NCBI RefSeq assembly: GCF_042453785.1
Contig: NC_091674.1
Coordinates: forward strand, 27,787,501-27,851,500
DNA from: Malus domestica
Taxonomy: Eukaryota > Streptophyta > Magnoliopsida > Rosales > Rosaceae
Direction of reading: 5' to 3'
Length of the DNA stretch: 64,000 bases
The notes under the pieces are model-generated. The model had not been told where the DNA came from. It saw nothing but the letters and a program-made list of their open reading frames with translations, and made no database searches. The stretch's first letter is position 1. Every line of letters begins with the position of its first letter. Shown here piece by piece: positions 22,950-33,946 of the stretch. The position numbers and the translations under genes are program-made.

Positions 22950-24327
22950 ATGTCGACTCCTGCAAGGAAGAGGCTGATGAGAGACTTCAAGAGGCTGCAA
23001 CAGGACCCGCCTGCAGGGATTAGTGGGGCTCCCCATGATAACAATATAATGCTGTGGAATGCTGTTATATTTGGGTAAGTTGGAAAAATGCAATGCATAT
23101 AAGAAATCTACTGTTGTTTCCTCTTCTATTATGCAACATTAATATTCATTTTTTCGGTATGTTTAAGTACGGTTGGATAAGCAATTTCTCGTTTCTTGTC
23201 TGGTTTGGATTGCAGTCCCGATGATACTCCTTGGGATGGAGGTCAGTTAATCCTTGCACTGAACTTTTGATTATGTTCTTATGGGATATTTTATTCACCA
23301 TTTTATATTCAGGGTTGGAGACAAACAGCCTGTACAGAACCTATGTTATGCTCTAGTTAAATAGCGGGGAATCACTATTTCTGTTTCTTTTGTTTTTAAT
23401 GAGTTTATGCTTTCATCTCGATGAATTATTTAGTTGCAGTCGGATGTATTATTTATTTCACCAAGTTCTTAAAATTTTTTACTTTCCAATAATAAAAGCT
23501 GAAAACTAGAACCGGAATAAAAGATATAACTTATAAATTTCCTCCTTTGTTTGTGTAGTGTGCCGTTTTTCTCATTGACGTGACAATTATATGCATATTT
23601 CTGCTGAATAAGCTTAATTATGTTGATATATACATCAAATAACTTTGCTTGGAGCTATGCAGGCACATTTAAGTTGACTCTTCAGTTTACCGAGGATTAT
23701 CCGAACAAACCACCAACAGTCCGATTTGTTTCTAGAATGTTTCATCCAAATAGTAAGTTGGAGCACACATATATTTGACATGAGCATTTGCTTTGTGTTA
23801 CTTGTTAAACATTTCTCCTGTGGTTTCTAAATTCAAATTTTCTTTCAAATTTGGTCAGTTTACGCGGATGGAAGTATTTGTTTGGATATTTTACAGAATC
23901 AGTGGAGTCCTATATATGACGTGGCAGCTATCCTCACGTCTATCCAGGTATGTTTGATTGTGTGCATAGCATTGTTGTTTCCTTGGTTATATTTATGAAC
24001 TCAAAAAGCACGAAACCAGGTATACATGTGGCAAGAAGCATCTATATAGCTTATAACTAAAATGAGATCGTCTTTGGGATGTTAAAATTTTGTTTCCGCA
24101 CCTTAGTGTCTCAAGGAAGGATATAGTAGTACCCTACAAATATAAACAGCGGTGTATACGTTGAGAAGATCCTAACTGTTTGCATATGCTTATTGCAGTC
24201 ACTACTATGTGATCCGAACCCAAACTCTCCTGCAAATTCAGAAGCTGCTCGCATGTTTAGCGAGAACAAGCGTGAGTACAACCGAAGAGTGAGGGAAATC
24301 GTGGAACAGAGTTGGACAGCAGACTAA
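22950..24327 (+). CDS. UBC2: Ubiquitin-conjugating enzyme E2, RAD6/UBC2 type
   Basis: The E2 enzyme carries ubiquitin as a thioester and, with HUB1/HUB2-type E3 ligases, monoubiquitinates histone H2B. Five coding exons, 22950-23074, 23216-23241, 23663-23752, 23859-23947 and 24199-24327, join to exactly 152 residues, the usual plant UBC1/2 length. The N-terminus [20 protein letters not shown] is diagnostic of RAD6. [20 protein letters not shown] contains the active Cys88, with the HPN tripeptide upstream. There is no acidic C-terminal tail, unlike yeast Rad6, and the end is [12 protein letters not shown]. The gene has an upstream leader intron. UBC1 and UBC2 paralogues are too alike to separate by eye, so the exact number could be either. 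Confidence 0.95.
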
Positions 24328-25082
24328 CTCCATCATGGGAGAGCTTTTAGGACAGTCCGAATTTGTTCGAAGGTATCTTATGAGTAGCATTGTTACTCTC
24401 AGCATCATTGTGCAAACTTATCAACATTTATCCTGTATTTTCAATGTTTTCTTCCCTAATCACGACGCTTAGGATTTGCTTTGTCTTTTAAGAACATGTC
24501 TTGCTAGTTGCCACTGGTGAAGCTCATGTAATATAGTGTTGTGTATCATTTGCATTGGTTTGTTATGAACTTGGGTCGGAATTTGAAATGAAAAAATAGT
24601 GGTTTACTGCAATACCAGCAATTATTTTTCTTCGTCGGGTCGGATTGGAAACAAGCATTCCAATTCCAATTTAAAGACTTTCGGAATCATCTGTCATGCA
24701 CGAACATGAAGCGTTAGCGTTGCCTGGCATGATCGTTTATCTTTTAGCTCAAGCAAAGTTTGTCATTTATTTTTATCTGAAGCGTTTGTGAATTTTTTTT
24801 TTTCTGCACCATAGTCTGTGATTTGTGTTATGGATTGGTTTGCAGAAGAGAATATCATGATTCAGAAGAAATTAAGAAGCGACTAAAAGAAAATTAATTT
24901 ATAAACAGAAGAAAGAAAGAAAAGAAAATTAATCAGCTAGGTTAATTAAGTTTTAACTATATGTTTAGAAAATTTAATTTCTCATATAATCAGTATAAAT
25001 TAGGGCTCAGTTGACGGGAAGTCCAAGTTTTCTTTGTTTTATTTCTATTTTTTGAATTAAGTGCATTTTTACACCCTCCACC
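24328..25082. other. UBC2 3' UTR and spacer
   Basis: Probable 3' UTR to about 24,600, then AT-rich spacer; no other feature seen. Confidence 0.5.
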
Positions 25083-25283
25083 TTTTGAAAGATATCCTCT
25101 TCAGATTTCTTCCACCAAATCAATTTAATCAATCAATCCGGGCTCTTAAAATTTGATCAAACAGTTAAAAATAAGGGGTCATTTTAAAAGTTATAATAAC
25201 TTTAGCCGTTAGATCAAATTTCAAGAACCCGGATTAAGTGATTGGGTGGATTTGATGAAAGGGATCCGGAGACCTTTCATCCA
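25083..25283. mobile_element. Foldback MITE-like sequence
   Basis: The left arm (CAGATTTCTTCCACCAAATC ... AATCCGGGCTCTTAAAATTT) is an imperfect inverse of the right arm (AAATTTCAAGAACCCGGATT ... GGGTGGATTTGATGAAAGGG). Arms are about 85 bp with a short loop. No clear target duplication was identified. Confidence 0.55.
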
Positions 25284-25369
25284 CCATTAAGTTTACGTGA
25301 TTTTAATTGAGGACACAAATTTTCGAATCTTTTACATTGAACTTTGAAATTATAAATATTATACAAAAA

Positions 25370-25589
25370 GGACTTGGATTGTCTGCCCTCCCATTTCGGT
25401 GCCCTTCCCGTGCCCTCTTGTTTTGTGTGGTCGCGGTTAAGCCACGTTAATATTTTATATTATTTTTTTATAAAAATAATAAAACAAAAAAAAATAGTAA
25501 TATAAAATGTTGACGTGACTTAACCGTGACCACAAAAACAGGAGGGCACGGAGAGGGCACCACAATTAGAGGACAGACAATCCAAGTCC
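25370..25589. mobile_element. Foldback MITE, Mutator-type (9-bp TSD)
   Basis: The 220-bp element is almost entirely two inverted arms of about 90 bp: GGACTTGGATTGTCTG...GTGCCCT...GTGGTC at the left and its inverse at the right. Arms meet at an A/T-rich loop. A perfect 9-bp duplication ATACAAAAA flanks it (25361-25369, 25590-25598), pointing to mobilisation by a MULE transposase. The inner GACGTGACTTAACCGTGA motif is shared with the MITE at 3388-3570. Confidence 0.85.
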
Positions 25590-26069
25590 ATACAAAAAAC
25601 AGTTCAATAGCTAGATTGGACAAAAAGTTAAAGAGTTTTAAAGATAACGGCTGCGGCCCACCACCAATAGCATCGAATTGTGCCCGCTTAATCTGATGTG
25701 TGACAGTGCAATGTAGGGCTTTTATGGAAAAAAAACCCTGATGCAATTAAAAGCGAAACTATTTAATATAAGTTGTGATTTATTTTCTAAAAAGCGAAAT
25801 TATTTATTCAAATGGAGAAAACCTCTTCTACCCACCTGCTCTGGTGGATAATTGATTGTAAAAATCTTTTTATGTCGGTCTATAATTACAAAGAATATTT
25901 AGGACTATATTGTAAAAATTTACGATTCACTATAAAAGTATATTTTGGACTTTCCAAACTTATAGAGTAAGTTCTACTGTTAATATCTGATGAACTTCCC
26001 AAACAAGTAATCAAAACTTAATAGAGCGGTCACTTACTCTCCTAGTCCAAGCTATTTGGGAACTCCACT

Positions 26070-26087
26070 GTGTGTGTGTGTCTATAT

Positions 26088-26138
<51 letters not shown>
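26070..26138. repeat. (TG)n then (AT)n microsatellite
   Basis: (TG)n at about 26070-26081 and a 38-bp uninterrupted (AT)n at 26101-26138, roughly 100-170 bp upstream of the DUF295 start codon and so within its promoter or leader. The TATATATA segments make the true TATA box impossible to pick. Confidence 0.85.
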
Positions 26139-26139
<1 letters not shown>

Positions 26140-26239
26140 TCAGACTCGTTCCATCATTATTCAGAACTTCCATTACGTAGCTTGTACGTAGCTGTGTCAT
26201 CTCCAGAAATCAAACCCTAATATTCATTCACGACCCAAC

Positions 26240-27265
26240 ATGTTGGTCGACCTTGCCCACAATCCTCTCCCTCTCGACTTCCCATGGCTCATGCTGCCCG
26301 ACCACCACCGTCACCACCACCACGGCGTTCATGACGGCGCTGAAGCTTACGAAAACCAAAACCTGAAGTGTTTCTTCAGCCTTTACACCCACCAAACCCA
26401 CTGTCTCGTACTGCCCGAGGCTTTCGAAAAGACTGTGTGTGGCTCGTCATCGGGGTGGCTAATCTTGCGCGATGAAACCACGTCGTCTGTCGCCCTCCTC
26501 AACCCTCTCAACCGCGCCCAAATCGCTCTCCCACAGCTCTGCTCCTCTCCGTTTTACGATCAAGACCCTTCACGTGTTCTTCACAAAGCTGTGCTATCCG
26601 CAGACCCTTCCCGCTATCCGTTTGATTACAAAGTATTGGCGATTTTCGGAGAGAAGCGAAGGCTCGTATGCTACAAAGCGAGGGACAAGACATGGACAGT
26701 GCTACAAGATGCAGGGAATAACTATGAAGACATTATTTTGTTTAAGGGGGAGGAGTTGCTTGCCACTACTGAGATTGGAAAGCTCGTTTTGTGCGATCTT
26801 GATGACGATGGCTGTTTTTCGCCGAGAGTTGATGAAATCGCTCCCCCTTTTACCTTCAAAGGAGGCAAAGTTTATCTTGTCGGCATTGGTGGAGAGCTCG
26901 TGATGCTGATAAGATTTGTGCAGGACAACCCTCGTTACGGCCATGAGACTTATGACTTTGAGGCTTACAGGTATGATCAGTTTGAAGGCGAATGGGAACC
27001 CATCAATGGCTTAGGAGAGTGGACAATTTTCGTGGGGCATAACCACACTTCCGCCATTAAAGCTCAAGATTTCAAGGGGCTAATAAAACCCAACTGCATC
27101 TATTTCACTGACGATAGTTTGGACATGGAAGATAGCTTGATGGTTGGCCACGATTTGGGAGTCTTTAGCATGGAAGACAGAAAAGTTGAGCTGCTCGGAT
27201 GTGATTTGAGTGGATTCATGTATGTTTGGCCGCGTCCGGTCTGGTTTATGCCAAGCATGGCTTGA
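26240..27265 (+). CDS. DUF295 beta-propeller-like protein (F-box-type family, no F-box)
   Basis: Single-exon gene of 341 residues. The family fold is recognisable from CGSSSGWLILRDETTSSVAL and LLNPLNRAQIALPQL, then KVLAIFGEKRRLVCYKARDK and TWTVLQDAGNNYEDIILFKG. The C-terminal block is NCIYFTDDSLD...DLGVFSMEDRKVELL, which in DUF295 proteins ends the domain. Many DUF295 proteins begin with an F-box and act in SCF ubiquitin ligases. Here the N-terminus is a short leader with a His-rich stretch (PDHHRHHHHGVHDG) and no F-box, so a ligase role cannot be claimed. The exact function is unknown. Confidence 0.85.
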   Translation: MLVDLAHNPLPLDFPWLMLPDHHRHHHHGVHDGAEAYENQNLKCFFSLYTHQTHCLVLPEAFEKTVCGSSSGWLILRDETTSSVALLNPLNRAQIALPQLCSSPFYDQDPSRVLHKAVLSADPSRYPFDYKVLAIFGEKRRLVCYKARDKTWTVLQDAGNNYEDIILFKGEELLATTEIGKLVLCDLDDDGCFSPRVDEIAPPFTFKGGKVYLVGIGGELVMLIRFVQDNPRYGHETYDFEAYRYDQFEGEWEPINGLGEWTIFVGHNHTSAIKAQDFKGLIKPNCIYFTDDSLDMEDSLMVGHDLGVFSMEDRKVELLGCDLSGFMYVWPRPVWFMPSMA

Positions 27266-27743
27266 AACCTGAATTAATTGTACTGTTTTATGCATGATTA
27301 CACGTTGATAATCAGTAAATAAAGAAGAAGACGCGATTTTGTAACAACTTTTGTTTTTCTGAGCTTCATTTCTTCAGTTTTTTAATTTAATTTTCTTAAA
27401 ATCGGTTCTAATTTCTTTTGAATCATGACATTCTCATTTGCAATTCAATCCAGAACATAAATCACAGACTATACCTAAGCTAAAAAATATAAGATTATGC
27501 CAGAAAATAGTACAGACTTGACCAACAAATACTTTGGTTCAGCACAAGACATCACCAGCAAACTGTATCGCAATAACCAAACAAAGCCCGGTTTTAATCC
27601 AACGGCAGACAAATACTACTGTTTAGCTTATAGACCGAAAAACTTTGAGCCTCCGAAATCTTTACACAGGAAACCCTCACAATGAACAAAATGAATACAA
27701 ACCCAGCAAGAACATGTGAATGACATCGACATTTTCTGTATGT
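27266..27743. other. 3' ends of two converging genes
   Basis: This stretch lies between the stop codons of the plus-strand DUF295 gene and the minus-strand gene at 27,744-29,989, so it should hold both 3' UTRs. A 62-codon frame at 27,497 has no recognisable features. Confidence 0.5.
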
Positions 27744-29989
27744 TTACACTTCAGTCGCAGCTTCCGTCGAGGGGGCATCCTACAGCAGACAGATAAAGAT
27801 ACTGTCAGTGTTAGAGCAAATCAAATCGTAGTGTAACAAACAAGGCTAACTGATTATGCGAAATCGTAGTGAAAAAACAAAATTAAATTCACCTGGTTTT
27901 CTTTGTTCTCCTGAAGTCCTTCTGCGGCAGGGTTAATTGAGTCTGCGGCAACGTTGAACCATCAAATAATGCACACCAAAGTAACAAGGAAAGATGATTA
28001 CACATAGGACACACTCGAAGCACTAACCTTGTTCACAAGCAGTTTGATTCCCCGGCTTCTTCTTCCTGTCCTTTACTTTGTTAGAATCTTGCACGTTTGG
28101 CTTCTGGGGTTTCTTCACAGTAGACACGCGAGCTCCATTGTCAGATACAGGTCCTGAATTCGAAGTACTCTTCACCGAAGATGACCTGGTCCTGGCTGCT
28201 GGAGTGCTTTTCGAGGAAATCTCCTTCTTGGCTGTGGCCTTCTCTGGAGAAACTTGAGCAGCTTTAATGTTCAATGACTTGGGTTTCAGTTTCCCACTTG
28301 CCATTGTAGAAGAGCAGCTCTTGGCATCATCATCAGAAGATCGAGTCCCCTCTTCGAGCACCTGAGAACAGGTTTCGGAGACCTGAGCCTGCTCATTTAC
28401 TGCAACACTTTTGCTCTCCAGTAATTCCTTCAGAGGGTCTTCAAGGTCACTAAGCTCGTAGCGATCAACATAAGATTTGAGCTCATAACGCAGTTGAAGA
28501 GACTGAAAATTTTTAAAAACGACAACAAAGTCAGTTCATCTCACATTGACATATAATTTATAGTGGATAAGAAGTCAAATGTTCAACCCAAAAGCAGGTG
28601 AAATGGGAAATTGAAACAATGGGACACACAAGTTGTACCTCACATTCAGCCTCCAAGGCTAGTTTGAAAAACCCGAGTGAAATCAAGTGCTTGCCAGCAG
28701 CCTCAGACAGCTTAATCTGCTGCAGCCAGTAAGATGGTGAGGCCAGAACATTAAACTTCTTCCGGCTTGTTGGTCTAGAAACATCAGAAGAAGCAGGGGA
28801 GTCACTTCTCACAGACCTCCTTGATCTAGCCTCGGAAATCTGAGTGATGTTGCCACCAAGTTTCGGAGCCGGAGTAGTGGGCGGCTTGGAAGGAATTGAA
28901 AACCTTCGGGTCGGCTTGGCAGGCTTGTCTTTGCCAGAGAGATCAAGAACCCCCACACTTTTACTCATATTTGATGCAGGCCTTTCCCTAAAACATAGTT
29001 AACATCTCACATAAACCTCAACCAATTATCGGACGTGTGTTTCTAAGCAAAACCAGTCTGCTTATGCAGAAAATACACAACCATGGTGAAAAATCACAAG
29101 GGAATTGGGACTAATCTATAGCTTAACAAGTGACTTTTGTAACCCCAAAACCCGAAAAACATAACTCATAACTCTATTCTCAAGTGACAAAACCTATCAG
29201 CAATTTCGCAGAGATAGACTGCCAAAGATTGCAAAACACAGTATAAACTCAGCAGTACCACCAATTATCGGCAACAAAAGTTTGATTCTGTTTCCCTAAA
29301 ATCAATTAACATTTGCTAATATACCATCAAAATTTTCAATTTATGTGAATTGGGGACACCTTACATGCCTAAAATTCCCCCCAAAATTTGATTTTTCACC
29401 CCCAAATTGATCAATTAAATGACTTTGCTTACTGCTATCCTCGAAAATTGCAAAACACAGTACAAACTCAGCATTGCTCAAGCAGTACCACCAATTCTCC
29501 GCAACAAAAGTTTGCTTCTGTTTCCCCTAAAAAATCAATTACCATTTGCTAATATACCATCAAATTGTTCAATTTATGTGAATTAGGACATCTTACATGC
29601 CTCCAATTTCCCCCAAAATTTGATTTTTCACCTCCAATTAGATCAATTCGCTTACTGCTATCCTCAAAACATGTACTCGAAACCATCCCCATTACCAGAT
29701 TCAAAATTACAAGTGGAATCATATAAAACATCAGCCCTATCACATCGCCATCATCAAATCATACCTCTTGGCGGCAGAATTGTTAGGGGAGGGTTCAGCG
29801 GCCGCCACCGGCGGCTTCTCCTCCTTCGATTTAGTCCCCGAACGGAGAGCATACCGAAGAAGCTTTCCTGAAACAACCAACACCCACACCCCAATTTCAC
29901 AACAATTTTCATAAAATCCACAAAACAAACCCCCAAAGATTTTGAATTTTACCAGACTGGGCAGATTGAGCAGATTGGGGCTCCTCCAT
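27744..29989 (-). CDS. Uncharacterised basic plant protein with a conserved SPSYWLQQIKLSE segment
   Basis: Six minus-strand exons, 29953-29989, 29765-29867, 28639-28987, 28028-28502, 27893-27942 and 27744-27779, join to 349 residues. The protein is rich in Ser, Lys, Pro and Thr, with likely disordered N- and C-terminal thirds. Its one ordered-looking part (about residues 125-215) contains SPSYWLQQIKLSEAAGKHLI, SLGFFKLALEAECE and LRYELKSYVDRYELSDLEDP, which looks helical. I recall this segment in other unannotated plant proteins but know no function for it. The 3' end of exon 4 is very basic (KVKDRKKKPGNQ). Exon 3's acceptor is taken as TTTTAG/GG at 28,988, which keeps the frame; a second AG six bases later is also possible. 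Intron 2 holds a 219-bp tandem duplication. Confidence 0.8.
29228..29670. repeat. Two-copy tandem duplication in an intron, period about 219 bp
   Basis: ATTGCAAAACACAGTA at 29228 recurs at 29447, and the following blocks (CAGTACCACCAATT, CAACAAAAGTTTG, TTTGCTAATATACCATCAAA, CTTACATGCCT) repeat in order with modest divergence. It lies in intron 2 of the minus-strand gene. Confidence 0.85.
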
Positions 29990-30540
29990 TCGATCGATTA
30001 ATCGATTGATTTCTCGAAATTCTTCTTCTTTCCTTCACTTGTGTAAGCAGCAATGAATCAGACACCAGCTTTTATATTCAATTTCCCTTTTTTTTCCTTT
30101 TTTTGTTTTGAGTTAATTGTTTGGGCGGGAAAACTGTAGGAATACCCACAAGGCAAACTCAAATTCTGCCACACGCGCCTTAACGACGGAATCTCCACTA
30201 CTCGCGTTCTTATGCGCCCATGTCCTGAACATTCTCCACGTGTCAGAATATTGTTTGGTCAGCGGACTTCGGAGCGGATGGGATCTACGATCTGATGTGG
30301 ACGCGTGGACGACTCACGCGTGTGATGATGAAGGTAACGGATGGCGCCGCACGGGGCCCGTTTATTTTATAATTTTAGGAGATAAAATTCGAAATTTCGA
30401 ATTTCAAATCGCGAGCCGTTAAAACTGCTTTTGCGGTTGAGAATTTGGAAGAGATGTGGGAGGGCGTTTTTTCAACTTTTTCCTTTTGTCTCCCGGTCAA
30501 AAAATAAATAAATAAATGTTGTTTTTTTTGGGTTGATTCG
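29990..30540. promoter_or_regulatory. Upstream region of the uncharacterised minus-strand gene
   Basis: This is the expected promoter and leader of the gene at 27,744-29,989. A 101-codon plus-strand frame at 30,117-30,422 shows no family resemblance and is treated as chance. I cannot assign a TATA box. Confidence 0.35.
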
Positions 30541-30684
30541 GAGGATCCTGTGATTTTATTCGTTCATTACATCGTACGGTTATAAATTATTTTAAATTTT
30601 AAATTTTAAATTAAATATAAATAGTACCTAACTAATAAAAACTGACCGTACAATATACGATAAACAGACATAATCACGATATCC
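30541..30684. mobile_element. Small MITE-like sequence
   Basis: The left end GGATCCTGTGATTTTATTCG with CATCGTACGGTTA is matched in inverse at the right (GGATATCGTGATTATGTCTG ... TTGTACGGTCAG), with an A/T-rich centre containing TTTTAAATT repeats. Arms are about 40 bp and imperfect. Confidence 0.5.
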
Positions 30685-30840
30685 CATAGATCTTTTTCAG
30701 TTTTCCTTGTCTTTTGGGTCGTACTTGCTTTTGGAATGGGCTTGGACATGCATGATGGGCGAGACTCTCCGGCCCATTGGGCCAAACACGAAATAGGTGT
30801 GATCACGCACGAATCCCCTTTGATTGGTCCATCCCCACTT

Positions 30841-31212
30841 AGACCAACTCCAATGGCTTGCTTAAAAATCAAAATTTAAGTTTCAAACCCTTCAAAGCTT
30901 CTCTAATAATTGGGTTAAAAGATGTTTAGAGTTATTTTTGGGCCAAATTTAGCCTAGAAAATGAGTCAAGGATAGTAGCTAGGACCTAAATGTGGGACTC
31001 ATAAGTTCACAATATTGGCCACTTGCAGAAAGACCAATGACTATTTTTTTATCCGATGTCCCACTTGGTTGGATAATTGATTGATTCAACCGTCCAGATT
31101 TAATTTTTTTATAAATCAAATTTATAAATACATTAAATTCGATGAATGAGATCAAATATGAATTTTATGAGCTAAAAATTCAAGCTTTAACCCAATCATA
31201 AGAGTTGGTCCT
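30841..31212. mobile_element. MITE-like element with diverged TIRs
   Basis: AGACCAACTCCAATGGCTTG at the left is an imperfect inverse of the right end, which read inward begins GGACCAACTCTTATGATTGG. Similarity continues weakly through a TTAAG/TTTTTAAG region. No coding capacity and no firm target duplication. Confidence 0.5.
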
Positions 31213-31696
31213 ATTGGAAGATCCTACAAGTCTGACAACATGAAGTTTTTACTGAAAAAATTTATCTACATAAAAATTCAATTGTTATTGAAATTTAAAA
31301 ACAATAAAATATGTGTCGCATTATTAATGATCATGGATAAGAACATGAAATTGTAACCAATCAGTGATCCTGGATATTTACTATTTATGTTTGTTGGTTG
31401 GATTGACAACTTGGTCATAACCATATACATGATTTGGTAGGGCATTGCCTTTACCATTGTGGTAGCGATGGCATTCAATTTCATGGTTGGGTTGGTGGAT
31501 GACATGTCCTATACATGCATATCTTGTGGTATGCGATTGTAAATAGTACACCCCAAAGGCCACAAAAAAATTAATATTTCAACAAACCTATTAGATGTAA
31601 ATGATTTCTATAGTACTATGGTTTAGTGTATTTTTGTACATTTGTAAGTGAATGTTTCATATCCGCTCTGTGTTTAAAATATTTACGAAATTGCCA
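31213..31696. other. Gene-free spacer
   Basis: AT-rich DNA. A 75-codon minus-strand frame (31278-31505) has no protein-like pattern. Confidence 0.5.
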
Positions 31697-31867
31697 CTTA
31701 GTATTATGGTTTAATGGTATTCATCTTTACTTGTAAGTAAAAGGTCTTAGATTCGATTTTATCCAAAAGTGAATTTGAACCACATTATTGCTAGCACATT
31801 GTGAGGCTAAGCCAATCCCCTACCCTTTAGTGTAAATAATATCGCTTGTTAAAAAAAAAAAAAAAAA
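31697..31867 (+). mobile_element. tRNA-derived SINE
   Basis: A-box region TATGGTTTAATGGTATTC, B-box region AAGGTCTTAGATTCGATT, then GAACCACATTATTGCTAGCA, CCCTTTAGTGTAAATAATAT and an 18-bp A tail (31850-31867). This is the most complete plus-strand copy of the family also seen at 8,756-8,923 and, truncated, at 4,550-4,663. CACTTAG before it and CACTAAG after it may be its decayed target duplication. Confidence 0.8.
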
Positions 31868-32740
31868 CACTAAGAAATTGTTGATATTTTTGTAGAGATA
31901 TCCAAAAAATAAAAAATCGATATGAAAATAGTGGTTAAAATGCGAACTTCACCTTGTATCGGCGAGATATAGGAAAATCAATGAACATCGACAATATTTA
32001 CCGTTTTACTACAGAAGTTTTGCTGGAACCCACTGCAGACTTCAAACTTTTGATTTGATTTGATTTTTTATTTTTTGAGAAATTTTCTTTGATTTCGACT
32101 AAATCTGAATGAGTTAATATACCAATCCATTGCAGATTTTCATAATTTTCGTCGAAAGCAACCGATATCGATATTTTAGACACTGTATTCGACTTATCTA
32201 GATAGCAAGTTTGATATATACTTATGACTGTCTCATTATGGTCTAAGCCAAATATTTTTCTCTCCAATTATCATTGCATGCTAAATAAAGGAAATGACTT
32301 TTGCAGTCTCTTTTCTTGTTTGTACGCCTCTGCTAAAAAGATACACATACGAAAAAAAAAATAGCATGTAAAAATCACCGTCATAAGATTGTTTCAAAGT
32401 GAGATATGCCCTTGGTATGGATCTATCTATTAGTTACAACAAACATATATAAAACAAGGTAGGAGGAAAACAATCGAAGGTGAAAGAGATTTCTGGTCTA
32501 ATTTTCCCTTCTTTATAGTTTTTATTTTTATTTTTTACTTATATTTTCTCGTTGTTGGTGACCGCAATGAAAAATGGAAAGGGTTGTCTTGCAACAGAGG
32601 GGAGAGCAGCAAGTCATCACACTCCTGACTCCGTTTGACCTCCGCCGCCTAATCTAACGGACGCTATTAAATCACGCGCGCAACCGCGCCTCCGATTCGA
32701 TTTACTTGGAAGGACAAAATCGTCATTTCACCATTCTTGG
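31868..32740. other. Spacer and distal promoter of the IQD gene
   Basis: No gene supported. An 89-codon minus-strand frame at 31,998-32,267 has no motif. The last part becomes GC-richer (ACGCGCGCAACCGCGCC at about 32,674) toward the promoter. Confidence 0.45.
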
Positions 32741-32742
32741 GA

Positions 32743-32750
32743 ATATATAA
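32743..32750 (+). promoter_or_regulatory. TATA box of the IQD gene
   Basis: ATATATAA in a GC-balanced promoter, about 1.2 kb upstream of the ATG. The distance is explained by a long leader with an intron (33335-33918). Confidence 0.5.
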
Positions 32751-33334
32751 CGACTCTGGCACCCTTGTTTTCGAAGCAACTGTGTAACTGCACACTCGGG
32801 ACTGGCAATGCTTCGTCTTTCATTCCTACCCTATAATCCTCTACAACCATCCCCATGGTAATCTTACATTTGTGACCGTCGGACTACAATACAACTCCAA
32901 ATCCAACCATCATGCAAAAGCAATCTGAAAATATCCGGTTTAATTGGCCAATCATAAACGATCCCATTTTGTTATCCTGGACCTAACCGCAGTTGATTTT
33001 TGTTTTGGTAGTCACCCAATTTTTGAACGACAAAGTACAGAGAGTAGAAAGCAAAGATTGAAGCTTTTTCGTATTTTTTTATACTTTGCACATATTTTTT
33101 TCTGGGTTTTCTGCACACTCTCTCTCACTCATGGTACATTTTTTTTCCTTCCTTGTTCTATCTATTTCTGTGCAAATCTTCAATCTTTTTTGCATTCTGT
33201 TGCAGAAAGCTCAAATCTTTTTTTCTGGGTTTTACTAATTTTGCCTGAAAAATATTGGGTTTCTGTTTTTATTTTATTTTATTTTTTTCTTCAGGAATTG
33301 TAGATTTGGGGTTTTGAAGGTCCACATTTGTGAG

Positions 33335-33918
33335 GTAAGTTTCAGATCTGGTTTAACTCAGCCTTATACAATTAGCAAGTTAATTGAGTTGTAAGATCTT
33401 GTGGGTTGTTGGAGTTTTTAGTTAGATTTAAGTGAAAGTGGTGTGATTTGCTTAGTGGTGTTTTCTGGAGTTTTTGGTTAATGATAATTGTTGTGGAGAT
33501 GTTATCTTGATTAATGTAGGTTAATGGAGCTTTAGATTTCCTGTAATCTCAATTGACTTTAAGTGATTGCATTGATGCTGCCATTAATGGATGTTGAGTG
33601 TAACGTTTAGTGCATTAGTTGAAGATCTCAATGAGGAATGGGACGTTGGGGATTGTCTTTCTTCAAGGTTTTATTGAATTTCAGTTGGAAGGTTGGGGGT
33701 GTCGGTTGAGATCGTAAGCGAAATGTTTTGAGGATCTGTCCGTGTGTTGCTCTTGTGGTGTGTATTTTGATTCATATGGAAGAACTGGGCAGATATTGAA
33801 ATCATGTTTGGTTTTTGGAAACTGCGAGATTGCGTTGCTTCGTTATTTGTTTTCTTTTTGTCGTCGGAGTGAACGACATCAATTCGGTTTGATTTCGTTT
33901 GCTCAATTTGCAATTCAG
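33335..33918 (+). other. 5'-UTR intron of the IQD gene
   Basis: Donor TTTGTGAG/GTAAGTTT and acceptor GCAATTCAG/GATTTTTC; the ATG is 28 bp past the acceptor. The interval is T-rich and without long frames. Confidence 0.6.
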
Positions 33919-33946
33919 GATTTTTCCGGCTCTTGGCCTTCGCGAG

